Below, in pieces: positions 29,061 through 38,416 of a stretch of DNA of 64,000 bases. The notes beneath the pieces were generated by a model. That model was not told the DNA's origin and did no database searches. It saw only the letters and a program-made list of their open reading frames with translations. The stretch covers positions 95,452 to 159,451 of the forward strand of contig NZ_NCJH01000015.1 in assembly GCF_002278925.1 (NCBI RefSeq). The letters run 5' to 3'. The translations under genes and the position numbers were made by a program. Source of the stretch: Polaromonas sp. 39-63-25 (lineage in GTDB: Bacteria > Pseudomonadota > Gammaproteobacteria > Burkholderiales > Burkholderiaceae_C). The stretch's first letter is position 1. Every line of letters begins with the position of its first letter.

Positions 29061-31043
29061 ATGTTCGATACCGAGTTCCTGGACATTCCAGCATTGACGG
29101 GTGCCGGCGGTAGCGTGCGCCTGCCCGGCTCCAAAAGCATTTCCAACCGGGTCCTGCTGCTCGCGGCGCTGAGCGAAGGCCGCACCACGGTGCATGACCT
29201 GCTCGCTTCCGACGACACTGCCGTGATGCTGGCCGCGCTGCGCCAGCTCGGCTGCACGGTGGCACAAAGCGGCAACAGCGCCGTCATCGACGGCCTGGGC
29301 GGCCAGCTGGCGCAAAGGCAGGCCAAGCTCTATCTCGGCAACGCGGGCACCGCCATGCGACCGCTGACGGCGGCGCTGGCGCTGCTGGGTGGAGACTTTG
29401 AACTGTCGGGCGTGCCGCGCATGCATGAGCGTCCGATTGGCGACCTGGTCGATGCCCTGCGCGGCCTGGGTTGCGCCATTGACTATCTGGGCGAAAACGG
29501 TTTTCCGCCGCTGCGTATCCGTACCGGCCAGCTCTCACTGGATGCGCCCATCCGCGTGCGCGGCGACGTCTCCAGCCAGTTCCTGACCGCCCTGCTGCTG
29601 GCCCTGCCGCTGGTGGCCACACGCGCTATTCACATCGACGTGGTCGGCGAGCTGATCTCTCGCCCCTACATCGAGATCACGCTGAACCTGCTGGCGCGTT
29701 TCGGCATCGCCGTCCAGCGCGAGAGCTGGCGGCGTTTCACCATTCCGGCCGGCAGCCGCTACCGGTCGCCCGGCGAGATCCATGTCGAAGGGGACGCTTC
29801 ATCCGCTAGCTATTTCATAGCGCTTGGCGCAATAGCAGCGGTGGCTTCAGGCCAAAATGGCATCGAAATTGTGGGGGTGGGTGCGGACTCCATCCAGGGC
29901 GACATCCGTTTTGTGGAAGCCGCGCGGATGATGGGCGCACACATAGCCAGCACACCCAATACCCTGCGTATCTCCCGCGGCGCCTGGCCGCTCAAGGCCA
30001 TCACCCTGGACTGCAACCACATCCCCGATGCGGCAATGACGCTGGCCGTGATGGCGCTGTACGCGGACGGCACCACCACGCTGAGCAACATCGCCAGTTG
30101 GCGCGTCAAGGAAACCGACCGCATCGCCGCCATGGCCTGCGAGTTGCGCAAGCTGGGGGCCGGCGTGGAGGAAGGCGCCGACTACATCCGCATCACGCCG
30201 CCAATCCAGTGGCGCACCGCCCCCATCCACACCTACGACGATCACCGCGTGGCCATGTGTTTTTCGCTGGCGGCCTTCAACCCGGCGCGTCTGCCGGTGC
30301 GCATTCTGGACCCGAAATGTGTCGCCAAGACCTTTCCGGACTACTTCGAAGCCCTGTTTTCGGTGTCGGTGACCGAGCGCCGGCTGATCCCGGTGATCTG
30401 TGTCGATGGCCCCACCGCGTCGGGCAAAGGCACGCTGGCCGCCCTGGTGGCGCACCGTCTCGGCTACCACTACCTCGATTCCGGCGCCCTGTACCGCCTG
30501 ACCGCGTTTGCCGCCGGCCGTGCCGGCGTGGCGCTCGATGACGAAGCCGGCGTCGCCGCCGTCGCGCGCACCCTGCCGGTGCGTTTTCAGGGCGAACAGG
30601 TGTTTCTGGGCCAGAAAGACGTGTCGGACGCCATCCGCAGCGAAGCCGCCGGCATGGCCGCCTCCCGGGTGTCGGTGCATCCCGCCGTGCGCGACGCCCT
30701 GACCGAGTTGCAGCGGGGCTTTCGGCAGTTGCCGGGGCTGGTGGCCGATGGGCGGGACATGGGCACCGTGATTTTCCCGGACGCCGCGCTGAAAATCTTC
30801 CTGACGGCGAGCGCCCGGCACCGGGCGGAACGACGCCATAAGCAATTGATTTCAAAGGGAATTCCGGCTACAATAGCCGCGATTGAGCAGGATTTGGAGG
30901 CAAGGGACGCGCGTGACATGTCACGGCAATCCGCCCCTTTGAAGCCTGCTGATGACGCTGTGCTACTGGACAACTCCGAGCTGTCGATTGAAGAATCGGT
31001 AGACCGGGTGTTGCAACTCTGGCAAGGCACCCGGCCCTTCTGA
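29061..31043 (+). CDS. aroA-cmk: AroA-Cmk fusion: EPSP synthase / cytidylate kinase
   Basis: A 660-residue two-enzyme protein. Residues 1 to about 435 are EPSP synthase ([56 protein letters not shown]), of the glyphosate-sensitive class I by its motifs. From about residue 445 it is CMP kinase, with P-loop [31 protein letters not shown] and a C-terminal acceptor helix. There is no stop between them. The ATG at 29061 is used; the frame is open to 28971 inside tyrA. A four-residue insertion in the AroA part ([12 protein letters not shown]) coincides with a dispersed-repeat-like stretch. This fusion also occurs in relatives. Confidence 0.96.
   Translation: MFDTEFLDIPALTGAGGSVRLPGSKSISNRVLLLAALSEGRTTVHDLLASDDTAVMLAALRQLGCTVAQSGNSAVIDGLGGQLAQRQAKLYLGNAGTAMRPLTAALALLGGDFELSGVPRMHERPIGDLVDALRGLGCAIDYLGENGFPPLRIRTGQLSLDAPIRVRGDVSSQFLTALLLALPLVATRAIHIDVVGELISRPYIEITLNLLARFGIAVQRESWRRFTIPAGSRYRSPGEIHVEGDASSASYFIALGAIAAVASGQNGIEIVGVGADSIQGDIRFVEAARMMGAHIASTPNTLRISRGAWPLKAITLDCNHIPDAAMTLAVMALYADGTTTLSNIASWRVKETDRIAAMACELRKLGAGVEEGADYIRITPPIQWRTAPIHTYDDHRVAMCFSLAAFNPARLPVRILDPKCVAKTFPDYFEALFSVSVTERRLIPVICVDGPTASGKGTLAALVAHRLGYHYLDSGALYRLTAFAAGRAGVALDDEAGVAAVARTLPVRFQGEQVFLGQKDVSDAIRSEAAGMAASRVSVHPAVRDALTELQRGFRQLPGLVADGRDMGTVIFPDAALKIFLTASARHRAERRHKQLISKGIPATIAAIEQDLEARDARDMSRQSAPLKPADDAVLLDNSELSIEESVDRVLQLWQGTRPF
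29806..29861 (+). repeat. Possible dispersed-repeat copy inside the aroA coding region
   Basis: AGCTATTTCATAGCGCTTGG, then GGCTTCAGGCCAAAATG with the spacing of the repeat family. The reading frame passes through. The protein has about four residues more here than E. coli AroA. The first part encodes conserved ASYFIA, so part of the likeness could be chance. Confidence 0.4.
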
Positions 31044-31060
31044 CCCTCATACATTTTTGT

Positions 31061-31076
31061 AGGCACGCCAGTGCCT
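31061..31076 (+). other. Hairpin in the rpsA leader
   Basis: Perfect AGGCAC-GCCA-GTGCCT in the 148-base aroA-cmk/rpsA gap. There is no T-run, so it is not a terminator. S1 represses its own translation in E. coli through leader hairpins; a similar role here is a guess. Confidence 0.3.
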
Positions 31077-31191
31077 CGGTCGGCAGGATCACTAACTTAA
31101 CCGCGGTCACCCGCACACAACCGCCGCAGTCAGCTCTAAAAACGATAGCAATGGTGCCGTCGGAAACCTGCTCTGTGGACTAGGAAAATCA

Positions 31192-32877
31192 ATGTCTGAA
31201 TCTTTTGCCGCCCTCTTTGAAGAATCGCTGAAACGCTCCGAAATGCGTACGGGCGAAGTCATTACCGCCGAGGTAGTGCGTATTGATCACAACCACGTGG
31301 TTGTGAATGCCGGACTCAAATCCGAGGCTTATGTCCCCCTCGAAGAATTCAAGAACGACCAGGGCGAACTCGAAGTCCAGGTCGGCGACTTTGTCTCCGT
31401 GGCCATCGACTCGGTCGAAAACGGTTACGGCGACACCCTGCTGTCCCGCGACAAGGCCAAGCGCCTGGCCTCGTGGATGAGCCTGGAAAAAGCCCTGGAA
31501 TCCGGCGAATTCGTCACCGGCCAGACCAGCGGCAAGGTCAAGGGCGGCCTGACCGTCCTGGTCAACGGCATCCGTGCCTTCCTGCCCGGCTCGCTGATCG
31601 ACACCCGCCCCGTCAAGGACTTGTCTCCGTACGAGAACAAGACCATGGAATTCAAGGTCATCAAGCTCGACCGCAAGCGCAACAACGTCGTGCTGTCACG
31701 CCGTGCGGTTGTAGAAGCGTCCATGGGCGAAGAACGCGCCAAGCTGATGGAAACCCTGAAAGAAGGCTCCGCCGTCAAGGGTATCGTCAAGAACATCACC
31801 GAATACGGTGCCTTCGTTGACCTGGGCGGCATCGACGGCCTGCTGCACATCACCGACATGGCATGGCGCCGTGTGCGTCACCCGAGCGAAGTGGTGACGG
31901 CTGGCCAGGAAATCGTGGCCAAGATCCTGAAGTTCGACACCGAGAAAAACCGCGTGTCCCTGGGTCTGAAGCAGATGGGCGACGACCCATGGATGGGCGT
32001 GAACCGCCGCTATCCGCAGAGCACCCGCCTGTTCGGCAAGATCACCAACATCGCCGACTACGGCGCGTTTGTGGAACTCGAGCCGGGCATCGAAGGCCTG
32101 GTCCACGTGTCCGAAATGGACTGGACCAACAAGAACGTGGCCCCGAGCAAGCTCGTCAACCTCGGCGACGAAGTCGAAGTCATGGTTCTGGAAATCGACG
32201 AGGACAAGCGCCGCATCAGCCTGGGCATGAAGCAGTGCAAGGCCAACCCGTGGCAGGAATTTGCCCAGGACACCAAGCGCGGCGACCGCGTCAAGGGCCC
32301 GATCAAGTCGATCACCGACTTCGGCGTCTTTGTGGGCCTGGCTGCCGGTATCGACGGCCTCGTGCACCTGTCCGACCTCTCGTGGAACGAACCCGGCGAA
32401 GCCGCCGTTCGCAACTACAAAAAGGGCCAGGAAGTCGAAGCCATCGTGCTGGCCGTTGACGTGGACCGCGAGCGTATCTCCCTGGGCATCAAGCAGCTCG
32501 ATTCCGACCCGTTCACCACCTTCGTGTCGATCAACGACAAGGGTGCGGTTGTGACCGGCAAGGTCAAGACGGTTGACGCCAAGGGCGCCGAGATCGATCT
32601 GGGCGAAGACATCATCGGTTACCTGCGCGCCAGCGAAATCAGCCGTGACCGCGTCGAAGACGCACGCAACGTGCTGAAAGAAGGCGACGAAGTCTCCGCA
32701 GTCGTGGTGAACGTGGATCGCAAGACCCGCAACATCCAGCTGTCGGTCAAAGCCAAGGACAACGTTGACCAGCAGGAAGCCATGGCTTCCCTGAGCCAGC
32801 AGTCTTCGCGTGAAAGCGCCGGCCTGACCAACCTGGGCGCCCTGCTGCGCGCCAAGCTGGACAACAACGAGAAGTAA
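31192..32877 (+). CDS. rpsA: 30S ribosomal protein S1
   Basis: A 561-residue protein of six S1 domains that binds mRNA leaders to the small subunit. The S1 repeats are visible as [107 protein letters not shown] and [15 protein letters not shown] (each given only in part). Normal order cmk-rpsA-ihfB is preserved. A hairpin at 32894 follows. Confidence 0.98.
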   Translation: MSESFAALFEESLKRSEMRTGEVITAEVVRIDHNHVVVNAGLKSEAYVPLEEFKNDQGELEVQVGDFVSVAIDSVENGYGDTLLSRDKAKRLASWMSLEKALESGEFVTGQTSGKVKGGLTVLVNGIRAFLPGSLIDTRPVKDLSPYENKTMEFKVIKLDRKRNNVVLSRRAVVEASMGEERAKLMETLKEGSAVKGIVKNITEYGAFVDLGGIDGLLHITDMAWRRVRHPSEVVTAGQEIVAKILKFDTEKNRVSLGLKQMGDDPWMGVNRRYPQSTRLFGKITNIADYGAFVELEPGIEGLVHVSEMDWTNKNVAPSKLVNLGDEVEVMVLEIDEDKRRISLGMKQCKANPWQEFAQDTKRGDRVKGPIKSITDFGVFVGLAAGIDGLVHLSDLSWNEPGEAAVRNYKKGQEVEAIVLAVDVDRERISLGIKQLDSDPFTTFVSINDKGAVVTGKVKTVDAKGAEIDLGEDIIGYLRASEISRDRVEDARNVLKEGDEVSAVVVNVDRKTRNIQLSVKAKDNVDQQEAMASLSQQSSRESAGLTNLGALLRAKLDNNEK

Positions 32878-32893
32878 ACCGGACCCCTGAGAC

Positions 32894-32926
32894 ATGGCGT
32901 GCCCGCTCCCCGGAACGGCACGCCAT
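32894..32926 (+). terminator. Hairpin between rpsA and ihfB
   Basis: Ten-base stem ATGGCGTGCC / GGCACGCCAT with a 13-base loop, followed by a weak TTCTCT. It is probably a partial terminator lowering read-through from rpsA into ihfB; 16 bases after the rpsA stop. Confidence 0.55.
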
Positions 32927-32946
32927 TTCTCTGTCCCCCCATTTTT

Positions 32947-33258
32947 ATGACCCGAAGCGATCTTGTCGAGGAACTGGCTGCACGTTTCAGCCAGCTGACC
33001 CACCGCGATGCCGAATATGCCGTCAAGACGATTCTTGACGCCATGAGCGATGCACTGGTGCGTGGGCACCGCATAGAGATTCGTGGTTTTGGCAGTTTTT
33101 CGATCAACCGGCGTCCGCCGCGCATGGGCCGCAACCCGCGCTCTGGCGAAAGCGTTGCGATTCCGGAAAAACGTGTTCCCCATTTCAAGCCGGGCAAGGC
33201 CCTGCGCGAAGCGGTGGATACCCGGACCGAAGAAATGCTGGCCCCTCCGGCCAAATAA
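32947..33258 (+). CDS. ihfB: Integration host factor subunit beta
   Basis: A 103-residue DNA-bending HU/IHF protein. [14 protein letters not shown] at the start; [29 protein letters not shown] is the beta-arm with the conserved GFGSF and RNPRTGE-like motif and the intercalating proline. Pairs with IhfA. ATG 32947 matches the family start; the frame is open to 32899. IHF commonly assists sigma-54 promoters such as that of glnA, though I did not find a clear IHF site there. Confidence 0.95.
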   Translation: MTRSDLVEELAARFSQLTHRDAEYAVKTILDAMSDALVRGHRIEIRGFGSFSINRRPPRMGRNPRSGESVAIPEKRVPHFKPGKALREAVDTRTEEMLAPPAK

Positions 33259-33310
33259 CGGCGCCCTGCCTGGTGCTGGCTACAATTGCCGGACCACAAG
33301 GGGACCTGTA

Positions 33311-33583
33311 GTGAAATACCTCATGTGGCTGCTCAAGGCAGCCATTTTTTTTACGCTTTTTGCGTTCGCGCTGAACAACCAGCAAGCCGTTTCCGTGTAT
33401 TTCTTTTTCGGTACGCTGTGGCAGGCGCCCCTGGTGCTGGTCGTGCTGGTCACGTTTGCCTGCGGGCTGGCCACCGGCATCCTGATGATGATGCCGCGCT
33501 GGTGGAAAAAACGCAAAAACGTGCGCGCCAGCCAGCAGAGCCAACTCGGCGAGAACCCCTCCACCATGCACCATGGACTTTGA
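33311..33583 (+). CDS. lapA: LapA-domain inner-membrane protein
   Basis: A 90-residue protein with two transmembrane helices (about 5-22 and 38-58) and a basic cytoplasmic tail, the DUF1049/LapA layout: FALNNQQAVSVYFFFG in the periplasmic turn. With LapB it helps control LPS assembly through LpxC stability. Start GTG 33311; the ATG at 33083 would read antisense-quality sequence through ihfB. Its 3' end overlaps lapB by 11 bases. Confidence 0.85.
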   Translation: MKYLMWLLKAAIFFTLFAFALNNQQAVSVYFFFGTLWQAPLVLVVLVTFACGLATGILMMMPRWWKKRKNVRASQQSQLGENPSTMHHGL

Positions 33584-34718
33584 TTTCACCTGGGTTCTGC
33601 TCGGGTTTCCGATTGCCTTCACGCTGGGCTGGCTGGCCTCCCGCCTCGATCTGAGGCAGATGCGCATCGAAAACCGGCAGGCGCCTAAAGCTTACTTCCG
33701 CGGTCTCAATTTCCTGCTCAACGAACAGCAGGACCAGGCGATTGACGCCTTTATTGAAGCCGTCCAGAACGACCCCGACACCTCCGAGCTGCACTTCGCA
33801 CTGGGCAACCTGTTTCGCCGCCGTGGCGAATACGAGCGGGCCGTGCGTGTACACGAGCACCTGATGTCGCGCGGCGACCTGACCCAGACCGAGCGCGACC
33901 GTGCGCAGCACGCGCTGGCACTGGATTTCCTCAAGGCCGGCCTGCTGGACCGCGCGGAGGTGGCGCTGCGAAAGCTCGAAGGCACGACTTATGAAGAAGA
34001 AGCCAGGCTGGCTCTGCTGTCGATTTATGAACGCTCGCGCGACTGGACACACGCCACCGATATCGCCGCCAAGCTCGACAGCGCCAGCCACGGCAGCTTC
34101 AGCGCCCGGCAGGCCCACTACCTGTGCGAACAGGCGGTGTCGGCGGCAGCTTCCGGCGATACCGGCCAGGCGCTCGACAGCCTGCAACAGGCGGCCGTCA
34201 TGGCGCCGGCCTCACCGCGCCCGCTGATCGACCTGGCCAAGCTCCAGACCCAGCTGGGTCAACATGCGGATGCGTTTGCAACCCTGCGCCAGCTGGAGCG
34301 AACCGCCCCCCAGGCCTTGCCGCTGGCAGCCGGCCTGCTCGTCAACATTGCACAGCAAAGCGGCCAGCAAGCGGCCGCGCTGGACCTGCTGAAGGCCAAC
34401 TATGCCCAGCTGCCGTCGATTGACGTGATCGAGGCCATCGTCAAACTCGATACAGAGTCCGCCGATCCGCGCCAATGGTACGGCCGGCACCTCGAGCGAG
34501 AAGCCTCGCTGGTGGCAGCGGCCAAATGGATTGCCGGTGAAAAACTGGGCAGCGAGCACGAACACAGCATGGTGCAGCGCGCGCTCGACCAGGCCACCAA
34601 GCCCCTGATGCGTTACCGCTGCGCCGCCTGCGGTTTCGAAGCGACGCAGCACTTCTGGCACTGCCCCGGCTGCCAGGCCTGGGACAGCTACCCTGCCCGG
34701 CGCATCGAAGAGTTATGA
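33573..34718 (+). CDS. lapB: LPS assembly protein LapB
   Basis: A 381-residue protein with an N-terminal membrane anchor (about 6-24), a series of TPR helices (AYFRGLNFLLNEQQDQAIDAF, ALGNLFRRRGEYERAVRVHEHL given in part) and a C-terminal rubredoxin-like metal site: CAACGF then CPGCQAW. LapB (YciM) presents LpxC to FtsH and so limits LPS synthesis. It stands just before rfaE1 and hldD, which make the heptose for LPS core, so the block is devoted to LPS. Confidence 0.93.
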   Translation: MDFDFTWVLLGFPIAFTLGWLASRLDLRQMRIENRQAPKAYFRGLNFLLNEQQDQAIDAFIEAVQNDPDTSELHFALGNLFRRRGEYERAVRVHEHLMSRGDLTQTERDRAQHALALDFLKAGLLDRAEVALRKLEGTTYEEEARLALLSIYERSRDWTHATDIAAKLDSASHGSFSARQAHYLCEQAVSAAASGDTGQALDSLQQAAVMAPASPRPLIDLAKLQTQLGQHADAFATLRQLERTAPQALPLAAGLLVNIAQQSGQQAAALDLLKANYAQLPSIDVIEAIVKLDTESADPRQWYGRHLEREASLVAAAKWIAGEKLGSEHEHSMVQRALDQATKPLMRYRCAACGFEATQHFWHCPGCQAWDSYPARRIEEL

Positions 34719-34721
34719 ACA

Positions 34722-34806
34722 CCCCCGTGGCTGCGCTTCGCTTGCCTTCCCCCTTGCAGGGGGCGGACACCAGCGGCCCGGCAAAGCCGGTTCCGCGGCG
34801 TCCGCT
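34722..34806 (+). repeat. GC-rich intergenic repeat (GGCCCGGCAAAGCCGG type), copy 2
   Basis: CCCCCGTGGCTGCGCTTCGC, CCCCCTTGCAGGGGG and CCCGGCAAAGCCGG correspond in order to elements of copy 1 at 16738-16832, in the opposite orientation. It fills the lapB/rfaE1 gap. Confidence 0.6.
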
Positions 34807-34825
34807 TGAATAAGATTCTCTCAAC

Positions 34826-35773
34826 ATGACCACATCTTTAACTCTGTCCCGCGAACAGCTAGCCAAGGCCCGCGTGCTGGTGGTCGGCGACGCCATGCTG
34901 GACCGCTACTGGTACGGGGCGGTAGACCGCATCTCGCCGGAAGCGCCTGTGCCGGTGGTGCGTGTCACGCGCCAGGAAGAACGCATGGGCGGCGCGGCCA
35001 ACGTGGCCTATAACATCGTGACTGTGGGCGCGCGCGCCTCGCTGCTGAGCGTGGTCGGCGACGACGAGGCCAGCCACCAGCTCGAGGCCCTGGTGGCCGG
35101 CTCGGGCATCACGCCCTGCTTCGGCCGCGACCCGCAGCTCAAGACCACGGTCAAGCTGCGCGTGATCGGCCGCCAGCAGCAGCTGTTGCGCCTGGATTTT
35201 GAAAACACGCCCGAAAACGAGGTGCTGGCCTCGCAGTCGGCCGAGTTCGAAAAACTGCTGCCGGCGCATGACACGGTGCTGTTTTCCGACTACGGCAAAG
35301 GTGGTCTGGCGCACATCGGCCTGATGATTGCGCAGGCCCGCGCCGCCGGCAAGGTGGTGCTGGTCGACCCCAAGGGCTCGGACTATTCGCGTTACCAGAA
35401 CGCCACGGCCATCACCCCGAACCGCGCCGAACTCGAGCAGGTCATCGGCCCCTGGCAGGATGAAGCCGACCTGCAGCGCAAGGCGCAGAACCTGCGCGAG
35501 GTCCTCAAGCTGCAGGCCCTGCTGCTGACGCGCAGTGAAGAAGGCATGACGCTGTTCGACGCCCAAGGCCAGCTGCATGTGCCGGCACTGGCGCGCGAGG
35601 TTTTCGACGTGACCGGGGCCGGCGACACCGTGATCGGCACCCTGGCCGCGATGGCTGCCGCCGGCCTGAGCCTGCGCGACGCCGTCCCGGTGGCCAACCG
35701 CGCCGGCGGCATCGTGGTCGGCAAATTCGGCACGGCGACGGTCAGCTACGGCGAGCTGTTTGCCGCGCCCTGA
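34826..35773 (+). CDS. rfaE1: D-beta-D-heptose 7-phosphate kinase (RfaE domain I)
   Basis: A 315-residue PfkB-family kinase making D-glycero-D-manno-heptose 1,7-bisphosphate. VVGDAMLDRYWYG near the N-terminus, EAPVPVVRV, GGAANVAYN, and the PfkB signature DVTGAGDTVIGTLA with the catalytic Asp at the end. In E. coli this domain is fused to an adenylyltransferase (HldE); here it stands alone, so a separate rfaE2 is expected elsewhere. hldD follows after 15 bases. Confidence 0.93.
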   Translation: MTTSLTLSREQLAKARVLVVGDAMLDRYWYGAVDRISPEAPVPVVRVTRQEERMGGAANVAYNIVTVGARASLLSVVGDDEASHQLEALVAGSGITPCFGRDPQLKTTVKLRVIGRQQQLLRLDFENTPENEVLASQSAEFEKLLPAHDTVLFSDYGKGGLAHIGLMIAQARAAGKVVLVDPKGSDYSRYQNATAITPNRAELEQVIGPWQDEADLQRKAQNLREVLKLQALLLTRSEEGMTLFDAQGQLHVPALAREVFDVTGAGDTVIGTLAAMAAAGLSLRDAVPVANRAGGIVVGKFGTATVSYGELFAAP

Positions 35774-35788
35774 ACACAAGGAACAAAC

Positions 35789-36805
35789 ATGAAAATCGTC
35801 GTCACGGGTGCCGCAGGTTTTATCGGCTCCAACCTCATCAAGGGACTCAATGCCCGCGGCATCGACAACATCATTGCCGTCGATGACCTGACCGACGGCG
35901 ACAAGTTCCGCAACCTGGCCGACCTGCAGATCGCCGACTACATCGACGCCGACGATTTCTACGAACTGTTTGCCGAATCCGCCTTTGGCAACGTCGAGGC
36001 GGTTTTCCACGAGGGTGCCTGCAGCGACACCATGGAGAGCGACGGCAAGTACATGATGGACAACAACTACGCGCTGTCCTGCGACTTGTTTGCCGCCTGC
36101 CAGGAACAGCGCACCCGGCTGCTCTACGCCTCCTCGGCCGCGACCTACGGTGGGTCGGACACCTTCCGTGAGTCACCCGAGTTCGAGAAGCCGCTCAATG
36201 TCTACGGCTACTCCAAGCTGCTGTTCGACCAGCGGCTGCGGCGCGAACTGGGAACCGGTTTTTCCGGCACGGCCACCCAGGTCGCCGGCTTTCGCTATTT
36301 CAATGTGTACGGCCCGCGTGAGCAGCACAAGGGGCGCATGGCCAGTGTCGCCTTTCACCAGTTCAACCAGTTCCGCGCCGAAGGCAAGGTCAAGCTGTTC
36401 GGCGAGTACGGCGGTTACGGCCGTGGCGGGCAGATGCGCGACTTCGTGTTCATCGACGACATCGTGGCCGTCAATCTCTGGTTTTTCGACAACCCCGGAA
36501 AGTCCGGCATTTTCAACCTCGGCACTGGCCGTGCCCAGCCCTTCAACGATGTGGCGCTGGCCGTCGTCAACACCCTGCGCCAGCAGCAGGGCGATGCGCC
36601 GCTGACGCTGGAAGAAGCCGCGCACGGCAGCCTGATCGACTACATCGATTTCCCCGTCGCGCTGGTCGGCAAGTACCAGAGCTACACCCAAGCCGATCTG
36701 ACGGCCCTGCGAGCGGCCGGCTGCGACCATGTGTTTGCCGATGTGCAGACCGGCGTGGCGGCCTACATGCGCGCCTTGACCCAAGGCGAAGCCGCAAAAG
36801 CCTGA
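35789..36805 (+). CDS. hldD: ADP-L-glycero-D-manno-heptose-6-epimerase
   Basis: A 338-residue SDR-type epimerase producing the ADP-L,D-heptose used in LPS inner core. NAD motif [10 protein letters not shown] at 6-15, [10 protein letters not shown], and catalytic YGYSK (Tyr-x-x-x-Lys in [11 protein letters not shown]). [19 protein letters not shown] is typical of HldD. It closes the lapAB-rfaE1-hldD group. Confidence 0.95.
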   Translation: MKIVVTGAAGFIGSNLIKGLNARGIDNIIAVDDLTDGDKFRNLADLQIADYIDADDFYELFAESAFGNVEAVFHEGACSDTMESDGKYMMDNNYALSCDLFAACQEQRTRLLYASSAATYGGSDTFRESPEFEKPLNVYGYSKLLFDQRLRRELGTGFSGTATQVAGFRYFNVYGPREQHKGRMASVAFHQFNQFRAEGKVKLFGEYGGYGRGGQMRDFVFIDDIVAVNLWFFDNPGKSGIFNLGTGRAQPFNDVALAVVNTLRQQQGDAPLTLEEAAHGSLIDYIDFPVALVGKYQSYTQADLTALRAAGCDHVFADVQTGVAAYMRALTQGEAAKA

Positions 36806-36826
36806 CCGGCCCGCGACCAGCGCCCG

Positions 36827-37177
36827 TCAGCGGGCGGGCGCCGGTGCGGCGGCGTCTGCCGTCGAAGCAGCATCGCCCCGCAGCTCGGGAAAACGGTAAT
36901 ACAGGGTGTTGAGGTAACGCGCCACGTCGGTCACGTCCTCCTCCCGCCAGCCCAGCCCCGAGGTTTTCTGCCAGCGTTCGACTTCGGCCTTGAGGCTGGC
37001 CCAGTTGTTGGCCGCCTTTTTGTCGCGCCAGTGAAGCTGGGCGTTGTGACAGCCGATGCAATGGGTCGAATACAGCAGTTCGCCGCGCAGGGCATCGGTT
37101 TTGGTCCGGGCAAGCACAGGCCCGGCAAGGCCCCAGAGAACGACCACAAGAAAAACAAGCCACTTCTCAACCATCAT
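36827..37177 (-). CDS. Exported single-heme cytochrome c
   Basis: A 116-residue protein with a signal peptide (to about residue 22, VLA-RT), one heme motif CIGCH, and a distal part HWRDKKAANNWASLKAEVERWQ and VARYLNTLYYRFP. The usual distal methionine is not obvious. It looks like a small electron-transfer or sensor cytochrome. Two ATGs in a row (37177, 37174) follow an AGGAG ribosome site. It is 10 bases after the CBS-domain gene on the same strand. Confidence 0.8.
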   Translation of the reverse strand: MMVEKWLVFLVVVLWGLAGPVLARTKTDALRGELLYSTHCIGCHNAQLHWRDKKAANNWASLKAEVERWQKTSGLGWREEDVTDVARYLNTLYYRFPELRGDAASTADAAAPAPAR

Positions 37178-37187
37178 GAGGCTCTCC

Positions 37188-37640
37188 TCATGCGCGCTGC
37201 TCGAATTCCCGGTCCCTGGCACCGATCACCCCGGCGGCCAGATCGGCCAGCTCCCGCGTCAGCAAGGCCAGGATGTCCTCCATCGTGACGACACCCGTCA
37301 GCCGGCCCGACTCATCGACGATGACCAGCCGTCGCAACCGGTGCCTGCGCATCAGTGCCACCGCGTCCATCGCATCCATCTCGGGGGTCGCCTGGACTAG
37401 TTCGACGGACATGATGTCTCCGGCGGTAAACACCTCGGGATCCAGCCCTTCGGCCATCAAGGCGAGCACCAGATCCCTGTCGGTCAGGATGCCGACCGGT
37501 CGGCTCTTTTGCGCAGCATCGACAACGACAAGCGCGCCGACATGGTGCTTGCGCATCAGCTGGGCGGCCACCAACGCCGAGGTCTCGGGCTCGACCACAG
37601 CCACCACGGCGGTTGCAAAGTCTTTCAAACGAGTGGGCAT
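37188..37640 (-). CDS. CBS-pair domain protein
   Basis: A 150-residue protein made almost entirely of two CBS domains: first around 10-70 (VEPETSALVAAQLMRKHHVGALVVVD then GILTDRDLVL), second around 75-140 (ATPEMDAMDAVALMRRHRLRRLVIVDESG then GVVTMEDIL). Such modules bind adenosine nucleotides and act as energy sensors. Start ATG 37640; the frame is open to 37817. Partner unknown, though it is paired with the cytochrome. Confidence 0.85.
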   Translation of the reverse strand: MPTRLKDFATAVVAVVEPETSALVAAQLMRKHHVGALVVVDAAQKSRPVGILTDRDLVLALMAEGLDPEVFTAGDIMSVELVQATPEMDAMDAVALMRRHRLRRLVIVDESGRLTGVVTMEDILALLTRELADLAAGVIGARDREFEQRA

Positions 37641-37837
37641 CTTCAGCTCCTTTTCGCCGCCTGGAGGCTTCTTTGTGGCGATACTGCAGCTTATGCCTTT
37701 CCCGGCGCCTGCATTGTTGATCCAGCGCAAATACACGGGTTGGTCAACCTGGCGGCTGCAACAGCCGTTAAACGCAGGACATCCCGGTGCACGGGAGGGA
37801 TCACCTGCTTCAACCATCCATTTTGAGGAGCTTCCCG

Positions 37838-38293
37838 ATGTTCAAGAAACTGTTGGCCTTTGTCGCCACCATGTATGTCGCCATGGCCTTTGCCGCGGTT
37901 GACGTCAACACCGCCACCTCGGCCGAACTTGACGCCATCAAGGGCATCGGTCCGGTGAAGTCGGCGCTGATCATCTCCGAGCGCAAGAAAGCGCCGTTCA
38001 AGGACTGGAATGACTTTGTGACCCGCGTCAAAGGTGTGGGCACCGACAGCGCCGCCAAGTTTTCCGCCGATGGCCTGACCGTCAACGGCACCAGCTACAA
38101 GGCCGGCGCCAAGGCCGACAAGAAAGCCGACAAGCCGATGACTGAAAAAGCCAAGGATGCCGCGGTCGCCACCAAAGACACCGTCAAAGGTGCTGCCATT
38201 GCCACCAAGGACGCGGCCAAGGAAACCGCGAAGGACGTCAAGGCCGCGGTGACGCCCAAAACCGACACCAAGACCGAGCCCGCCAAGAAGTAA
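37838..38293 (+). CDS. Exported helix-hairpin-helix (ComEA-like) protein
   Basis: A 151-residue protein with a signal peptide (to about residue 20, AFA-AV) and one DNA-binding helix-hairpin-helix region VDVNTATSAELDAIKGIGPVKSALI, WNDFVTRVKGVG (21-75). The C-terminal half is a repetitive Lys/Ala/Thr tail (KDTVKGAA, KDAAKETAKDVKAA). The helix-hairpin-helix part matches ComEA, the periplasmic DNA receptor of transformation; the basic tail is unlike it. GAGGAG ribosome site before ATG 37838. Confidence 0.82.
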   Translation: MFKKLLAFVATMYVAMAFAAVDVNTATSAELDAIKGIGPVKSALIISERKKAPFKDWNDFVTRVKGVGTDSAAKFSADGLTVNGTSYKAGAKADKKADKPMTEKAKDAAVATKDTVKGAAIATKDAAKETAKDVKAAVTPKTDTKTEPAKK

Positions 38294-38313
38294 ACGCCAC
38301 GCGCTTGTGAGTC

Positions 38314-38336
38314 AACCCGCCTTGCGCGGGTTTTTT
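38314..38336 (+). terminator. Terminator after the helix-hairpin-helix gene
   Basis: AACCCGC-CTTGC-GCGGGTT followed by TTTT, 20 bases past the stop. A standard intrinsic terminator. Confidence 0.88.
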
Positions 38337-38344
38337 CATGCCTT

Positions 38345-38400
38345 TTCGGCCTCCAGTCCTTATCCCACAAGCGCAAGCAGCTATCAAAAACAGAGCAATT
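38345..38400 (-). repeat. Dispersed ~55-nt repeat, copy C
   Basis: Minus strand: TTTTTGATAGCTGCTTGCGC, then ATAAGGACTGGAGGCCGA. Closest of all copies to the consensus. It lies between two convergent genes. Confidence 0.7.
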
Positions 38401-38416
38401 CAGTGAATGTTCCAGG

